From an uncultured Oscillospiraceae bacterium (GTDB lineage Bacteria > Bacillota > Clostridia > Oscillospirales > Acutalibacteraceae): DNA of 64,000 nucleotides. Each line of letters starts with the position of its first letter. Positions within the stretch are counted from its first letter, which is position 1. This document shows positions 45,335 to 53,632 of this stretch, piece after piece. The DNA is taken from positions 62,001-126,000 of the forward strand of contig CASFCH010000009.1 of NCBI GenBank assembly GCA_949293315.1, written 5' to 3'. The notes beneath the pieces are model-generated. The model was not told the origin of the DNA. It made no database searches and saw only the letters and a list, made by a program, of their open reading frames with translations. The translations under genes were made by a program, and so were the position numbers.

Positions 45335-46186
45335 TTACAGCGGCAGGTCTCCGCGTTCACCGTCGATAACATCGCCGGTGATAGTAAAATGGCTGCCGCT
45401 TTCTGTGGTCTGGTAGTCATTTTCCAGATCATAGACCGTCGTATCCGACATACTCTCCGTTAATGCGGCACGCTGCTGGTTCATCAGGCGTACCTGTTCG
45501 CGGAAGGAATCGGCATACTGTTTGACCTGGGCCAGCTGTTCGCCCGTGATGTTCGCTACCTTACGGAAAGAAGCGATACTGTACGGGCTGCTGCCGTTGT
45601 CCACCCGTTTCAAACTGATCTGCGCAATAGCGGACCAGGTGGGGCGGCGACGCGTGATAAACGCCGTATTCATAAACTCGTTGAACGGCTTCAGGCTGGT
45701 CGGAGGCAGGGAGAGAAGGAGGGGCAGATATTCTCCGCTTCGCAGAATATAGAGATTCCGCATATTCTTGCAGGCTTTTCCTTTGCTCGGATTGCCCTTC
45801 GCATCCACGCCGGTGCCATACTTATTCAGAGCGCACAGGGCGCACGCCCCGCCAGGTTCGCCGATGCCGGTTTTCCCGTCTACCGAAGAGCAGAGCGGCG
45901 GCACATTGTCATCATATTCCGCGCCCTCCGGCCAATAGGCACCGGCCGCGTGGTTGTAGACGATGATCACTTCAATGGTTTTGACCGAATCGGGGCTCTC
46001 CGGATCATCGCCCGGGACTTCAAAGCTGACCGCTCCGCCGCCGGGAATCTTGACCCGGGGGAAATTCACCTGAAGGCCGTCGAAATCCTCGGCAAGCTCT
46101 TCGCTCGAAAAGTTATCCTCCGGCATCATGTCGGGCAGGATAAAATTGCTGACGGTTTCCATTAAAGCAGTATCGTTGTAAGACAT
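45335..46186 (-). CDS. Conserved element protein with Cys motif, unknown (283 residues)
   Basis: The protein begins MSYNDTALMETVSNFILPDM. It has an acidic N-terminal region, then GGGAVSFEVPGDDPESPDSV, and a central Cys group (PPLCSSVDGKTG...GGACALCALNKYG...GKACKNM) likely to bind zinc. The C-terminal part is helical. I do not recognise the family. Its position between a DUF932 gene and a sigma-like gene in the SSB operon suggests a role in DNA processing, which is inference. Confidence 0.75.
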   Translation of the reverse strand: MSYNDTALMETVSNFILPDMMPEDNFSSEELAEDFDGLQVNFPRVKIPGGGAVSFEVPGDDPESPDSVKTIEVIIVYNHAAGAYWPEGAEYDDNVPPLCSSVDGKTGIGEPGGACALCALNKYGTGVDAKGNPSKGKACKNMRNLYILRSGEYLPLLLSLPPTSLKPFNEFMNTAFITRRRPTWSAIAQISLKRVDNGSSPYSIASFRKVANITGEQLAQVKQYADSFREQVRLMNQQRAALTESMSDTTVYDLENDYQTTESGSHFTITGDVIDGERGDLPL

Positions 46187-46223
46187 AAATTCGTTCCTCC
46201 AATTTCATTTGATTTTTAACTGC

Positions 46224-47297
46224 CTAAGCGGCAGCGCTGTTCAGATGGTTCCAATGCGAATCGGATATGGACAGGATCCCAAACCCGATTCCTTCCAGTT
46301 CGGTCGCACGGTCATAGCTTTCGACCTGCTGGCCGTACTGCGATACGGCGTTGGCAAGTCCGTACCGGTTCATTTCACCGCTTTGGGTAAGGGACAGCAG
46401 AACGCCGTCCTGCTCGGTTTCCGTTACATGAAATTCTCCGCACACCGCTCTGACGACGCCGGGAATATCATCAGCGTTCATCGGCGCCGCACGTGCGTTG
46501 CGGATTTGCTCCATAAGCTGTAAAAAGCGGTTTTCGTCAAACGCTTCATGAATGGTCTGCCGGATTTTCATCAGAAAAGGCGAGCCTTCCATAAGTGTGT
46601 ATTGTTCCGGGCGGATCTGAAACATCGTGTCCGCAGAATAGACCGGACCGGAGTGGTTCCTCCTGGCGGTAGCCGTCTGTACGATCATTCCGAGATCTTT
46701 TTCCGGACAGTATATCATCGGCTGGATATTGACCGAACCGGCTCCGATTTCACTGTTGCTGATCAAAAGCGCCGACTGGATGGTCAGATCCGGCCCTACG
46801 CTCTGCTGAAGGCCAGGGTGCGCCAACTTAATATACATACGGCTTTCGGTCATCTGGCAGCTGAGAAACTGCACGTCGGGAATTTCGCCCAGAATGGGGA
46901 TTACCGCGCAGGACACCTCATGATGGTCAATCCGCAGATACCGGTTGCTGACAAATGCGCGCATCCGGCCGTCCAGCACCCGCAGCATCCGCTGCGCGTC
47001 GGCGCGGGAAAACCAGCCGTTGACATTTTCCGTCAGCAGCTTGGGGTATTCATCGAGCATCCGGCTGTAATATTTCGCCGGAATGTTCAGATAAGCGCCG
47101 ATCTGACGGTGCGCGTAATCGCCGATATCCAATGGCTCGATACGGTCTATGCCGCTGTTGTCAAGCACATGCAGTACAAGGCTTTCGCCGCAGGGCTCCA
47201 TAAACAGCCGGTGCGCGTGGACGATATAATCCGTTTTGCATTCCTTCTGCCGCATGATCTCAGCGGCCAGCTCCTCCATTGTCGTACCCGCTTTCAT
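46224..47297 (-). CDS. DUF932 family protein
   Basis: The 357-residue protein matches DUF932, found widely in phages and plasmids. Typical parts are YLNIPAKYYSRMLDEYPKLL, WFSRADAQRMLRVLDGRMRA and FVSNRYLRIDHHEV, then ISNSEIGAGSVNIQP. The molecular role of the family is unclear, and association with recombination functions is common. It starts with an ATG preceded by GGAGG and lies 33 nt after the previous gene. Confidence 0.85.
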   Translation of the reverse strand: MKAGTTMEELAAEIMRQKECKTDYIVHAHRLFMEPCGESLVLHVLDNSGIDRIEPLDIGDYAHRQIGAYLNIPAKYYSRMLDEYPKLLTENVNGWFSRADAQRMLRVLDGRMRAFVSNRYLRIDHHEVSCAVIPILGEIPDVQFLSCQMTESRMYIKLAHPGLQQSVGPDLTIQSALLISNSEIGAGSVNIQPMIYCPEKDLGMIVQTATARRNHSGPVYSADTMFQIRPEQYTLMEGSPFLMKIRQTIHEAFDENRFLQLMEQIRNARAAPMNADDIPGVVRAVCGEFHVTETEQDGVLLSLTQSGEMNRYGLANAVSQYGQQVESYDRATELEGIGFGILSISDSHWNHLNSAAA

Positions 47298-47330
47298 GCG
47301 TTTTCACCTCCTTTCCCGCAGGCGGGACCG

Positions 47331-48155
47331 TTACCACGACAAAAGGATGCCGTTGTCGGTGATATCCGCCGCCATGCCTTCCCGTTCAAAGACCTTGACA
47401 AGCCTGGGCCAGTACATCCGTTCCGGCACCGATTCAAAAGCCAGCTTGACAACATCGGCGTTTGCCTGCTGAATGGAAATCTCGCCGTTTTCTCTGATTG
47501 TCAGGCTACTGTGCCCTCGGGAGTCCAGATCGGCTATCAGGTTTTTGAGTACCTTGCGTGCCTTCACTTCGTACCACACCTGCGGATCAACCGTGTTTTT
47601 CGGCTTCTGTTCCGCTTCTGCCGTGTCAGCCGGAGGAGCAGGATTCCCGTTCAGATCAGCCAACGGTACGATTTTCAGCATAGCACAGCGGATGCCGGCA
47701 TTCTGATCGAATGTCACGTCGGCGTAATTGAAGTCGGCAACTCCGAAAATCTGAATTCTGCCGATGCCGCCCTTTGATACGATGCGTTCGGGAAATTCCT
47801 CACGCCATTCCCATGTGGCGTCCGGATACACAGACTGAATATACGATGAAATGCGGTAGTTCACATGCCTCAGCAGGACGGTTTCCGCCGGATCGGATAA
47901 ATCCGGAATCTCACACTTCGTTTTTTCTTCCTGCGACTCGCACTGCTTTCGTATCCTGCGGGCCTTATAGCGGTATGTCTGCGCTTTGACATAGGGCACC
48001 AGGAACCATACGGCGGCCCAGATTCCCCACGCGGCGAAAGCGGCCGCAAAGAGCCATACCTGCAGCTGCCCACGGGCAAAAGCGGTTATGGCAAGCACCA
48101 ATACAATCAATACCGATACGCCCGACCAAAGAGATTTTTTGTCTTTCATCATCAT
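47331..48155 (-). CDS. Membrane-anchored element protein, unknown (274 residues)
   Basis: Two adjacent N-terminal hydrophobic segments (LWSGVSVLIVLVLAITAFA and VWLFAAAFAAWGIWAAVWFL) are followed by a soluble domain of about 220 residues ending FEREGMAADITDNGILLSW. The hairpin membrane anchor suggests the domain faces the cytoplasm. The start chosen is the first of three ATGs at 48155, downstream of a GAAAGG. I do not recognise the family. Confidence 0.7.
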   Translation of the reverse strand: MMMKDKKSLWSGVSVLIVLVLAITAFARGQLQVWLFAAAFAAWGIWAAVWFLVPYVKAQTYRYKARRIRKQCESQEEKTKCEIPDLSDPAETVLLRHVNYRISSYIQSVYPDATWEWREEFPERIVSKGGIGRIQIFGVADFNYADVTFDQNAGIRCAMLKIVPLADLNGNPAPPADTAEAEQKPKNTVDPQVWYEVKARKVLKNLIADLDSRGHSSLTIRENGEISIQQANADVVKLAFESVPERMYWPRLVKVFEREGMAADITDNGILLSW

Positions 48156-48189
48156 TCGTTCATCCTTTCGTTCTAATTTTTCTGCAAAT

Positions 48190-48235
48190 AAAAAAAGGAA
48201 CCATATGCGTCCTTTCTCAAAACACATACGGTTCC
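48190..48235 (-). terminator. Intrinsic terminator directly after ssb
   Basis: On the minus strand GGAACCGTATG pairs with CATATGGTTCC (one mismatch) and is followed by seven Ts. It lies 16 nt after the ssb stop, so most transcripts from the 48,882 promoter may end after ssb alone. Confidence 0.85.
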
Positions 48236-48250
48236 TCTGCGCGCCGGTTG

Positions 48251-48649
48251 TCATCCCGGCAGGGGTTCTCTGTCTCCGTCAATTTCCGCAGATGCTGCGG
48301 TCAATTTGGAGGGTGGTTGTTCCAACACATCTTTGTTTGCGATCGGGACAAAGCCCCAGTTATCCAGCAATATTTTCAGCCGCTTGTCTGTGGTGGTCCC
48401 GCCTTTTCCGGTGAATATTTCCAGTTCCAGAGAACCGGACACCCAGATCAGGCTGCCTTTCTTTACGCGGGCCCGAATAAGCCTGTCGGCATCGCCGCCC
48501 ATCGCGCAGATCTGAAAATACTGCGTCCTGCTGTGCCCTCTGCCGCCGATGTTCTCGGCGATATCGAAACGCACATAGGGATGCTGGTTTATACTGATCT
48601 TTCGTTCTAAATCAGCGGTTACCCGGCCAATCACATAGGTCTGTGCCAT
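48251..48649 (-). CDS. ssb: Single-stranded DNA-binding protein
   Basis: The 132-residue protein has the OB-fold order of SSB: TYVIGRVTADLERKIS, then FDIAENIGG, TQYFQICAMGGDADRLIRAR and KKGSLIWVSGSLELEIF. It lacks the long C-terminal acidic tip typical of housekeeping SSB. It is probably the element's own SSB protecting transferred single strands. The ATG at 48649 has AAAGGAG upstream. It is the first gene behind the promoter-leader module at 48,690-48,903. Confidence 0.88.
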   Translation of the reverse strand: MAQTYVIGRVTADLERKISINQHPYVRFDIAENIGGRGHSRTQYFQICAMGGDADRLIRARVKKGSLIWVSGSLELEIFTGKGGTTTDKRLKILLDNWGFVPIANKDVLEQPPSKLTAASAEIDGDREPLPG

Positions 48650-48688
48650 CTCGCTCCTTTCTGCCTTTCGGCCAAAATATCTATATAT

Positions 48689-48903
48689 AAAAAAGAGCCG
48701 GCACACAGTTTCCGCCCATGAGGGCAAAACCGTACTGTCGACACTTTGCATACAAACTTGACAAACGTGTGCAATGTGGAGAACACCCCACGATACAAAC
48801 CAACAAGGTCTGCAAATCCAAAAGGATCACGCACAAAAATCAATTACAATGCCATTGTAACACTATATCTTGTGTTTGTCAAGTTTATAAAATCAATATA
48901 TAG
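48689..48903 (-). promoter_or_regulatory. Promoter-leader module, copy 2, upstream of ssb
   Basis: On the minus strand TTGACA (48877-48882) and TACAAT (48854-48859) have a 17-nt spacer, with CTATATATTG upstream. The leader start GTAATTGATTTTTGTGCG (48830-48847) is identical over 18 nt to the module at 19504-19521. Further shared pieces are a small hairpin, TTGTTG with TTTGTAT nearby, and TTGCACAC. The leader ends in a T-rich tract at 48689-48694. Confidence 0.7.
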
Positions 48904-48963
48904 ATATTTTGTGTTTAATTTTCCTTTCAGGTAAATGGAATATGCTTTCAGGCAATAGCCCTA

Positions 48964-49593
48964 TCATCGGCTTTGCCCGATTAAGTAGGTTACCAGTTTG
49001 TGAACTGTCGTGGCTGGATTGCTGGCGCGGGTCAGAATCTCTGTGCCGTCCCGGCGGAGCTGCTCCGACCTTTTTTCAGCCCGTTTAACCGCTTCCTGCT
49101 GATGAGGCAAAAGATCAAAAAATACGTCCAGGCTTTTTTCGTAATTTTCCAGCCTTCCTCTTTCTTTGAGTAGGCGTATGGCTTCATCGGCGCCCTTCAG
49201 GTGGGCGTTGTGCTGAACAAAATGAAGCAGATACCAGTATTCAAAGCAGGGATTGGAAAAGGCGATGCCATAACCGGCCTGCTCTGCAAATACGGCTGCG
49301 TTTTTCAACGCTTCATCCGTGTTGTCATCGCAGTCGAAAACGCACCAGATTTGGTCGCCGTCTTTCGGATAGTAGGCGGCCGGCTTGAGCATATCCTTCG
49401 CATGGCGGACAAGGTGTTCTGCCGCCTTGTGCTTGGACGAAATAGGGACGATATCTACAAGGCAGTTTCGTGTGCGGAAATGCCTGAAATATTTGGTTTC
49501 CGTTTCTTTGCCCTCGCAAATGATGTAGATGACCGGCCGGCGTTTCCGCCTGGCTGCTCTGTTGGGATTGTATTCTTTCTTCATTCCTGCCAT
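48964..49593 (-). CDS. rloB: RloB-like protein (TOPRIM-type effector of a defence pair)
   Basis: The 209-residue protein shows the RloB/AbiLii pattern: YIICEGKETETKYFRHFR with the TOPRIM-type Glu, WCVFDCDDN with acidic metal ligands, and FSNPCFEYWYLLHF. In known systems of this class the nuclease-like partner acts under control of an ATPase. It overlaps the upstream ATPase gene by 13 nt, indicating a two-gene operon. The phage-defence role is from family knowledge and is untested here. Confidence 0.88.
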   Translation of the reverse strand: MAGMKKEYNPNRAARRKRRPVIYIICEGKETETKYFRHFRTRNCLVDIVPISSKHKAAEHLVRHAKDMLKPAAYYPKDGDQIWCVFDCDDNTDEALKNAAVFAEQAGYGIAFSNPCFEYWYLLHFVQHNAHLKGADEAIRLLKERGRLENYEKSLDVFFDLLPHQQEAVKRAEKRSEQLRRDGTEILTRASNPATTVHKLVTYLIGQSR

Positions 49594-50765
49594 AACCGGT
49601 CACCTCCAATAAACGGGATGGCTCCGAAGCGGCCCTGCAGATAGCCTTTACGGACATTTTCTCCCTTGCGCGGGGAGAAGGAAGCAAGAGAATACAGCTC
49701 CGTCGCAGCGGATTTGTCATTCTTTTCCGCAAACCAGATTTGATCCCGGCGGAGGAAATCCAAGTCCAGCAGGATAGCGTCATGCGTCGTAAAAAGAAGC
49801 TGCGCCCCGTTTGTGTTGACAGAACTGTCCTGTACCATCTCAATCAGCCTTCGTGTCAGCAGCGGATGCATACTGGCCTCGATTTCATCCACGACTAAAA
49901 GAGAGCCGCTGTCCAGCGCCTGCAGCCAGCCGCCGATCCGCGAGAAAAACCGCTGCGTACCGGAGGATTCCTGCTCCATCAGCAACTGGAAATATTCTGT
50001 ATCGCCGCTTTCATTTTGAATACGGTGCGTAGTCGTGATGACCGTTTCATCCTTCTTTCCGCCAAGCGTCTTGATCGTCACATCGGAGATGCCCAAATCA
50101 GCCAGCAGCAGTTCCTTCAGGATACGCGCTTTCCGCTCATCCCCCTTGGCGATTTCCGCGATGGTTTCCGCAGGGACGGACGGCTGATCCAGCATACCGG
50201 TCAGTTTTTCCAAAAACCACTTATAGGCATTTTCCGTCTGCGGCAGATTCCAGTCGTTAGAGGACACCAGATACAGCTTGTTGTCCGGCGTCCGGTTGCT
50301 GAGCGTCGCCTGCTCCGAGACATTCTCCCGAAATTCATATTTCCCGTCTTCCCGGGAAAAAATCAGAGCTTCCCGGCCGTTGGGCCAATGGTAAAGATAT
50401 TCGCTGTAAATTCTCTTTGCATCAAACGAAAAGCCGTATACATAGCGGATGGAGTTGTAGATATACATTACTTCAAAGGAAGTCGGCTTCCCGTTTCCTG
50501 CAAAAGGCTCCCATGGAAGCTTCTGTCCCTTTGAGACCTTGGAAGCGCTGCCGCATACCATGTTCTGCATGGTGAGCAGGGCGTGCAAAACATTGCTTTT
50601 ACCGGCTGCATTCGCTCCGTAAAGGGCAATGACCGGCAGCAGCGTCCGCTTCTCGTCAGGATGGAGCAGGCAGGCTTCCAGTGACTTATCCTTGGATGCG
50701 GCAAAACTGATAACGGCGTTTTCCTTAATGGAACGGTGATTTTCCACACTGAATTGTATGAGCAT
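49581..50765 (-). CDS. rloA: RloA-like AAA ATPase of a defence pair
   Basis: The 394-residue OLD/SMC-like ATPase starts MLIQFSVENHRSIKE, with Walker A in LYGANAAGKSNVLHAL near residue 50. The signature and Walker B lie in SGTQRFFSRIGGWLQAL and SLLVVDEIEASMHPLL, and the His switch is in LFTTHDAILLD. GGGAGG precedes the ATG at 50765, and a longer frame to 50822 overlaps the promoter. It would act with the RloB-like protein. It has its own promoter, so it can be expressed separately from transfer genes. Confidence 0.9.
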   Translation of the reverse strand: MLIQFSVENHRSIKENAVISFAASKDKSLEACLLHPDEKRTLLPVIALYGANAAGKSNVLHALLTMQNMVCGSASKVSKGQKLPWEPFAGNGKPTSFEVMYIYNSIRYVYGFSFDAKRIYSEYLYHWPNGREALIFSREDGKYEFRENVSEQATLSNRTPDNKLYLVSSNDWNLPQTENAYKWFLEKLTGMLDQPSVPAETIAEIAKGDERKARILKELLLADLGISDVTIKTLGGKKDETVITTTHRIQNESGDTEYFQLLMEQESSGTQRFFSRIGGWLQALDSGSLLVVDEIEASMHPLLTRRLIEMVQDSSVNTNGAQLLFTTHDAILLDLDFLRRDQIWFAEKNDKSAATELYSLASFSPRKGENVRKGYLQGRFGAIPFIGGDRLWQE

Positions 50766-50810
50766 AGGCAGATACCTCCCTTTAGACATAGTATATCGTA
50801 TTCTGCCAGC

Positions 50811-50839
50811 ATTATAACACATAAATCTTGAGCAGTCAA
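50811..50839 (-). promoter_or_regulatory. Predicted sigma-A promoter of rloAB
   Basis: On the minus strand TTGACT (50834-50839) and TATAAT (50811-50816) have a 17-nt spacer and lie about 50 nt before the ATPase start. Confidence 0.75.
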
Positions 50840-50889
50840 TATTTATAACGAAATTTTGCAGAAAAAGTGCAAAATATAAAAATAAAATA

Positions 50890-51396
50890 TCAACTGTTAC
50901 TTTTTGAAAAGGGAATGTCAGACGATTTATCGCCTGCGGCTTCTAGTTCTCCCAGCTCTTCAAATCCCAAAAAACAGTCGGAGAAAAGGGCAGAGTCAAA
51001 ATATTCGCTGCCCAGTGTTAGCCGCTGCGTCTTTTTGAAGTAGAACCGGTATCGAAAGCCTATCTGGATTTTGGAATGCTTGCCGAGCAGAAGGGCGGAC
51101 TCGTTGCCTTCATCGTCCATAATCCGGATTTTCCGGTATTTACGCAAAGGTTTTGGGACGATGCCGACACAAGTGCCCTCCACGACCTCATATGTTTGCT
51201 TTATGATAATACGGGAGATGATCCATGCCCTGCAAAAGCTGAGAATACAGACGGCGGCGCTTAATAGCAGCGTCGTTTTGTCCTTTGCAAACAGGAAGAT
51301 GGCAAGCCCGATCAAAAGGCAGGCGAAGCCCACCAGCACGGTCAGTATCAGCCGGCGCCTTAGCGGTGCCGGAGCGTTCAGGATTTTTTCCATCAC
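50890..51396 (-). CDS. Small membrane protein of the element, unknown (168 residues)
   Basis: Two hydrophobic segments lie near residues 15-33 (LILTVLVGFACLLIGLAIFLF) and 38-58, followed by a soluble region of about 100 residues (VVEGTCVGIVPKPLRKYRKI, ALLLGKHSKIQIGFRYRFYF). I do not recognise the family. It starts directly at the previous gene's stop, so the two are coupled. Confidence 0.65.
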   Translation of the reverse strand: MMEKILNAPAPLRRRLILTVLVGFACLLIGLAIFLFAKDKTTLLLSAAVCILSFCRAWIISRIIIKQTYEVVEGTCVGIVPKPLRKYRKIRIMDDEGNESALLLGKHSKIQIGFRYRFYFKKTQRLTLGSEYFDSALFSDCFLGFEELGELEAAGDKSSDIPFSKSNS

Positions 51397-52086
51397 TCAG
51401 ATCCTTTCAAAAATGATTTGTTTACGCAGATACAAATTGGCAACGGACAGTACCACAGGACGGCGTTCCGGAAAATACCGGACCATAAAAGCCAGATTGT
51501 CGCTGTTTGTGTATTCGTCACGGTAGAGAACGTCCATCATGTGCTCCTCCGATACAAAGCCTTCGGCTTTCTGCTGGAAGCATTTGACGAGTTCTGCTGT
51601 GGAGAGAGTCGCCTGATTTGCCAGCCGCATGACTCTTTTTTCATCCTCGCTGCGCTTGTCCCGCCTAAATATCTTTCTGGTTACGGAGAAAGGGATTCTT
51701 TGAAACAACGTCAGCCTGATAAATGAGAAGAGACGCAGCGGCAGGCTTTCGGAGATCGGCACGACATATAATTCCGAAAGCAGATCATACAATGCGTCCG
51801 CAGCAGTTTCCCCGCTGCCTTCTGCGACAAGGCCGCGCTGTATAAGCCGGCGAAGGCAATCCTCCATCGGCCGGTTAGAAGAAAAACTGGTTTCCAGCTC
51901 CTTTTGCTCGTAAAGCGTCTGAATTTCATCCAGTTCCAAAATGCGCCAGTTGAGACTGCTCCACAGCAGCATTTCCTGCACATCCAGAATGTACTCCCGC
52001 CGGCCGATCACCACCTGCGGACAGCGGACGCCCCGAAAATGCCTGTGGATCTCAAAACGGCCGACTGCCGTATAAAACCTGTTCAT
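51397..52086 (-). CDS. Conserved element protein, unknown (229 residues)
   Basis: The protein begins MNRFYTAVGRFEIHRHFRGV. The region QVVIGRREYILDVQEMLLWS followed by MEDCLRRLIQRGLVAEGSGE resembles a winged-helix arrangement, so DNA binding or regulation is possible. There are no membrane segments apart from a modest hydrophobic stretch (LPLRLFSFIRLTLFQRI). The family is not recognised. It is directly followed by the membrane protein gene. Confidence 0.65.
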   Translation of the reverse strand: MNRFYTAVGRFEIHRHFRGVRCPQVVIGRREYILDVQEMLLWSSLNWRILELDEIQTLYEQKELETSFSSNRPMEDCLRRLIQRGLVAEGSGETAADALYDLLSELYVVPISESLPLRLFSFIRLTLFQRIPFSVTRKIFRRDKRSEDEKRVMRLANQATLSTAELVKCFQQKAEGFVSEEHMMDVLYRDEYTNSDNLAFMVRYFPERRPVVLSVANLYLRKQIIFERI

Positions 52087-52120
52087 GATAACACCTCATT
52101 TTTTATATATTTACGACCTG

Positions 52121-52726
52121 TCAGGACGCTTTTTCAACAGAGCCGCGAAAATAATCCTTAAATGCATCGTTTTGCTTCAGCCGGCTTTTGGCTCTGGAAA
52201 TCCACGCGCCGACGAGATTAGGCTTGACACCGTACATGACGGCAATCTCTGCTCCGGAATAACCTTGCACCTTCAGTTCTATCGCTTCTATCCCCAGCCG
52301 GACTGTACCGCTATACTGCCGCTTCATGCGATGCAGCAGCTGTATGGCGTCTGTTTCGGCGATGATATCGTCCTGATAATCGGAAACGGGGATCTGTTCC
52401 AGAGAAAATAAATTGTCATCCGGCTCCGCATGTAAGGGCAGAGTACGGCACCGCTGCTGTTTGCCGCACATCAGGCGGCAGTAGGTGCGCAGGCCGTTGG
52501 CGACCACCTTTTCCGCATAATGTGGAAAGGGAATCCCTTTGTCCGCCTGAAAGGTGGCGGCCGCTTTACAGAGCCAGATGCAGCCCTCCTGATACAGGTC
52601 ATTGTATTCAAATCCGAATACGTTTTCGTTGACGATGATATGCCGGTGAATTGCCCGGGATACAACCTGCAAATTTTCTTCTGCAAGTTTTCGCTGACCG
52701 TCTGTCAGGCAACGAATCCCACTCAT
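52121..52726 (-). CDS. Sigma-70 family RNA polymerase sigma factor
   Basis: The 201-residue protein has region 2 (EYNDLYQEGCIWLCKAAATF, FPHYAEKVVANGLRTYCRLM) and region 4 (VQGYSGAEIAVMYGVKPNLV then GAWISRAKSRLKQ) of sigma-70 factors of the SigF/SigK size class. It is located downstream of the shared box at 53,591. It may be the factor that recognises element promoters, which is inference. A GAGTG-type site precedes the ATG. Confidence 0.85.
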   Translation of the reverse strand: MSGIRCLTDGQRKLAEENLQVVSRAIHRHIIVNENVFGFEYNDLYQEGCIWLCKAAATFQADKGIPFPHYAEKVVANGLRTYCRLMCGKQQRCRTLPLHAEPDDNLFSLEQIPVSDYQDDIIAETDAIQLLHRMKRQYSGTVRLGIEAIELKVQGYSGAEIAVMYGVKPNLVGAWISRAKSRLKQNDAFKDYFRGSVEKAS

Positions 52727-52761
52727 TTTTTCTCACTCCTTTTTCGCAGTGTTTCCTGATT

Positions 52762-53172
52762 TCAGGCGGCGGCCCGTATGTTTTCCCTTGTCTGCCGGCA
52801 AAGGGCGATCAGCTGGCCGCACATATACTCGCTGAACTTGGCAATATGCGCCTGATCCTCGTTCAGTCCCAGCTTTGCCTGCATCCACTTGTAGGCCTGC
52901 CGCTTGGACATCATCCCGCTTTTCCACATCCAGTCGAACGCTTTATGCGCCTCGATGCGCTTATGCCGTAAATCTCCATTGGCTAAGGTTCCCATTGGGA
53001 GTCTGGATTTTCGGTGGGCCGCCACATAGGCATCGCATTTCGGGTACCGGTCGCAGACATATAGAAAACCGTCTGTTTTGGCTGCGACGCCATAAACGGC
53101 GCTGGACGGCCGCAGCGTAGCCTTTGCTCCGCAGTATGGGCAGCGGATTTGTACTTTTTTCGTAGATATCAC
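52762..53172 (-). CDS. DUF3268-type zinc-finger protein
   Basis: The 136-residue protein begins with a zinc ribbon, QIRCPYCGAKATLRPSSAVY and then VCDRYPKCDAYVAAHR, giving two Cys pairs. A helical C-terminus (HKAFDWMWKSGMMSKRQAYK) follows. This matches the zinc-finger-containing DUF3268 family common in phages and conjugative elements. Its function is unknown. GGAGG precedes the start. Confidence 0.82.
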   Translation of the reverse strand: MISTKKVQIRCPYCGAKATLRPSSAVYGVAAKTDGFLYVCDRYPKCDAYVAAHRKSRLPMGTLANGDLRHKRIEAHKAFDWMWKSGMMSKRQAYKWMQAKLGLNEDQAHIAKFSEYMCGQLIALCRQTRENIRAAA

Positions 53173-53196
53173 CTCCTGTACGGTTTCAATATGGGC

Positions 53197-53544
53197 TTAA
53201 TACGTATTGGAAGCCTGGTTATTGTTCTTCTGAATGATCTGGAGAATGCCGCAGTGTCTCGGTGACGTTGTATGCCAGAGAAGCCAGCTTCGATAAAGCT
53301 GTTCAAATGTGTATCCGCTCATTTTGCCGATGCATTCGTCTTTAGTGATGAATTCCCCGGTCTGCCGGCAGAACGCCTCGACGGGATACAAAAGCGGCTG
53401 CCCGTCGGCATCGGCGGTCAGGAGATAGCCTGGACAGAGCTGCTCAGAAAACGGACACACGGAGCATTGTATAAATACGGCGTTTCTCCAGTTGCCTTCG
53501 CAGGCATTGAGAAAGCGGTAGAGATACTGACGGTTATATTGCAT
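53197..53544 (-). CDS. Small Cys-containing element protein, unknown (115 residues)
   Basis: The product starts MQYNRQYLYRFLNACEGNWR and contains FIQCSVCPFSEQLCPGYL, a Cys group that may bind metal. The ATG at 53544 has GGAGG 9 nt upstream. A longer frame to 53565 would include this site. It is the first gene after the shared box at 53,591-53,618. The family is not recognised. Confidence 0.65.
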   Translation of the reverse strand: MQYNRQYLYRFLNACEGNWRNAVFIQCSVCPFSEQLCPGYLLTADADGQPLLYPVEAFCRQTGEFITKDECIGKMSGYTFEQLYRSWLLWHTTSPRHCGILQIIQKNNNQASNTY

Positions 53545-53583
53545 GGACTGATTCCTCCAGTTCAAAAAAATATGCCTGCATTC

Positions 53584-53618
53584 TTATTAAACAACTTTTT
53601 GTAGAAGATCCCCCCTGC
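53584..53618 (-). promoter_or_regulatory. Conserved box, copy 2, upstream of the 53.5-kb operon
   Basis: On the minus strand GCAGGGGGGATCTTCTAC is followed by AAAAAGTTGTTTAATAA. This is nearly identical to the box upstream of xis at 19,139-19,165. Both are 45-75 nt before a minus-strand start codon. Confidence 0.5.
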
Positions 53619-53632
53619 AGGCAGTTTCAAGG

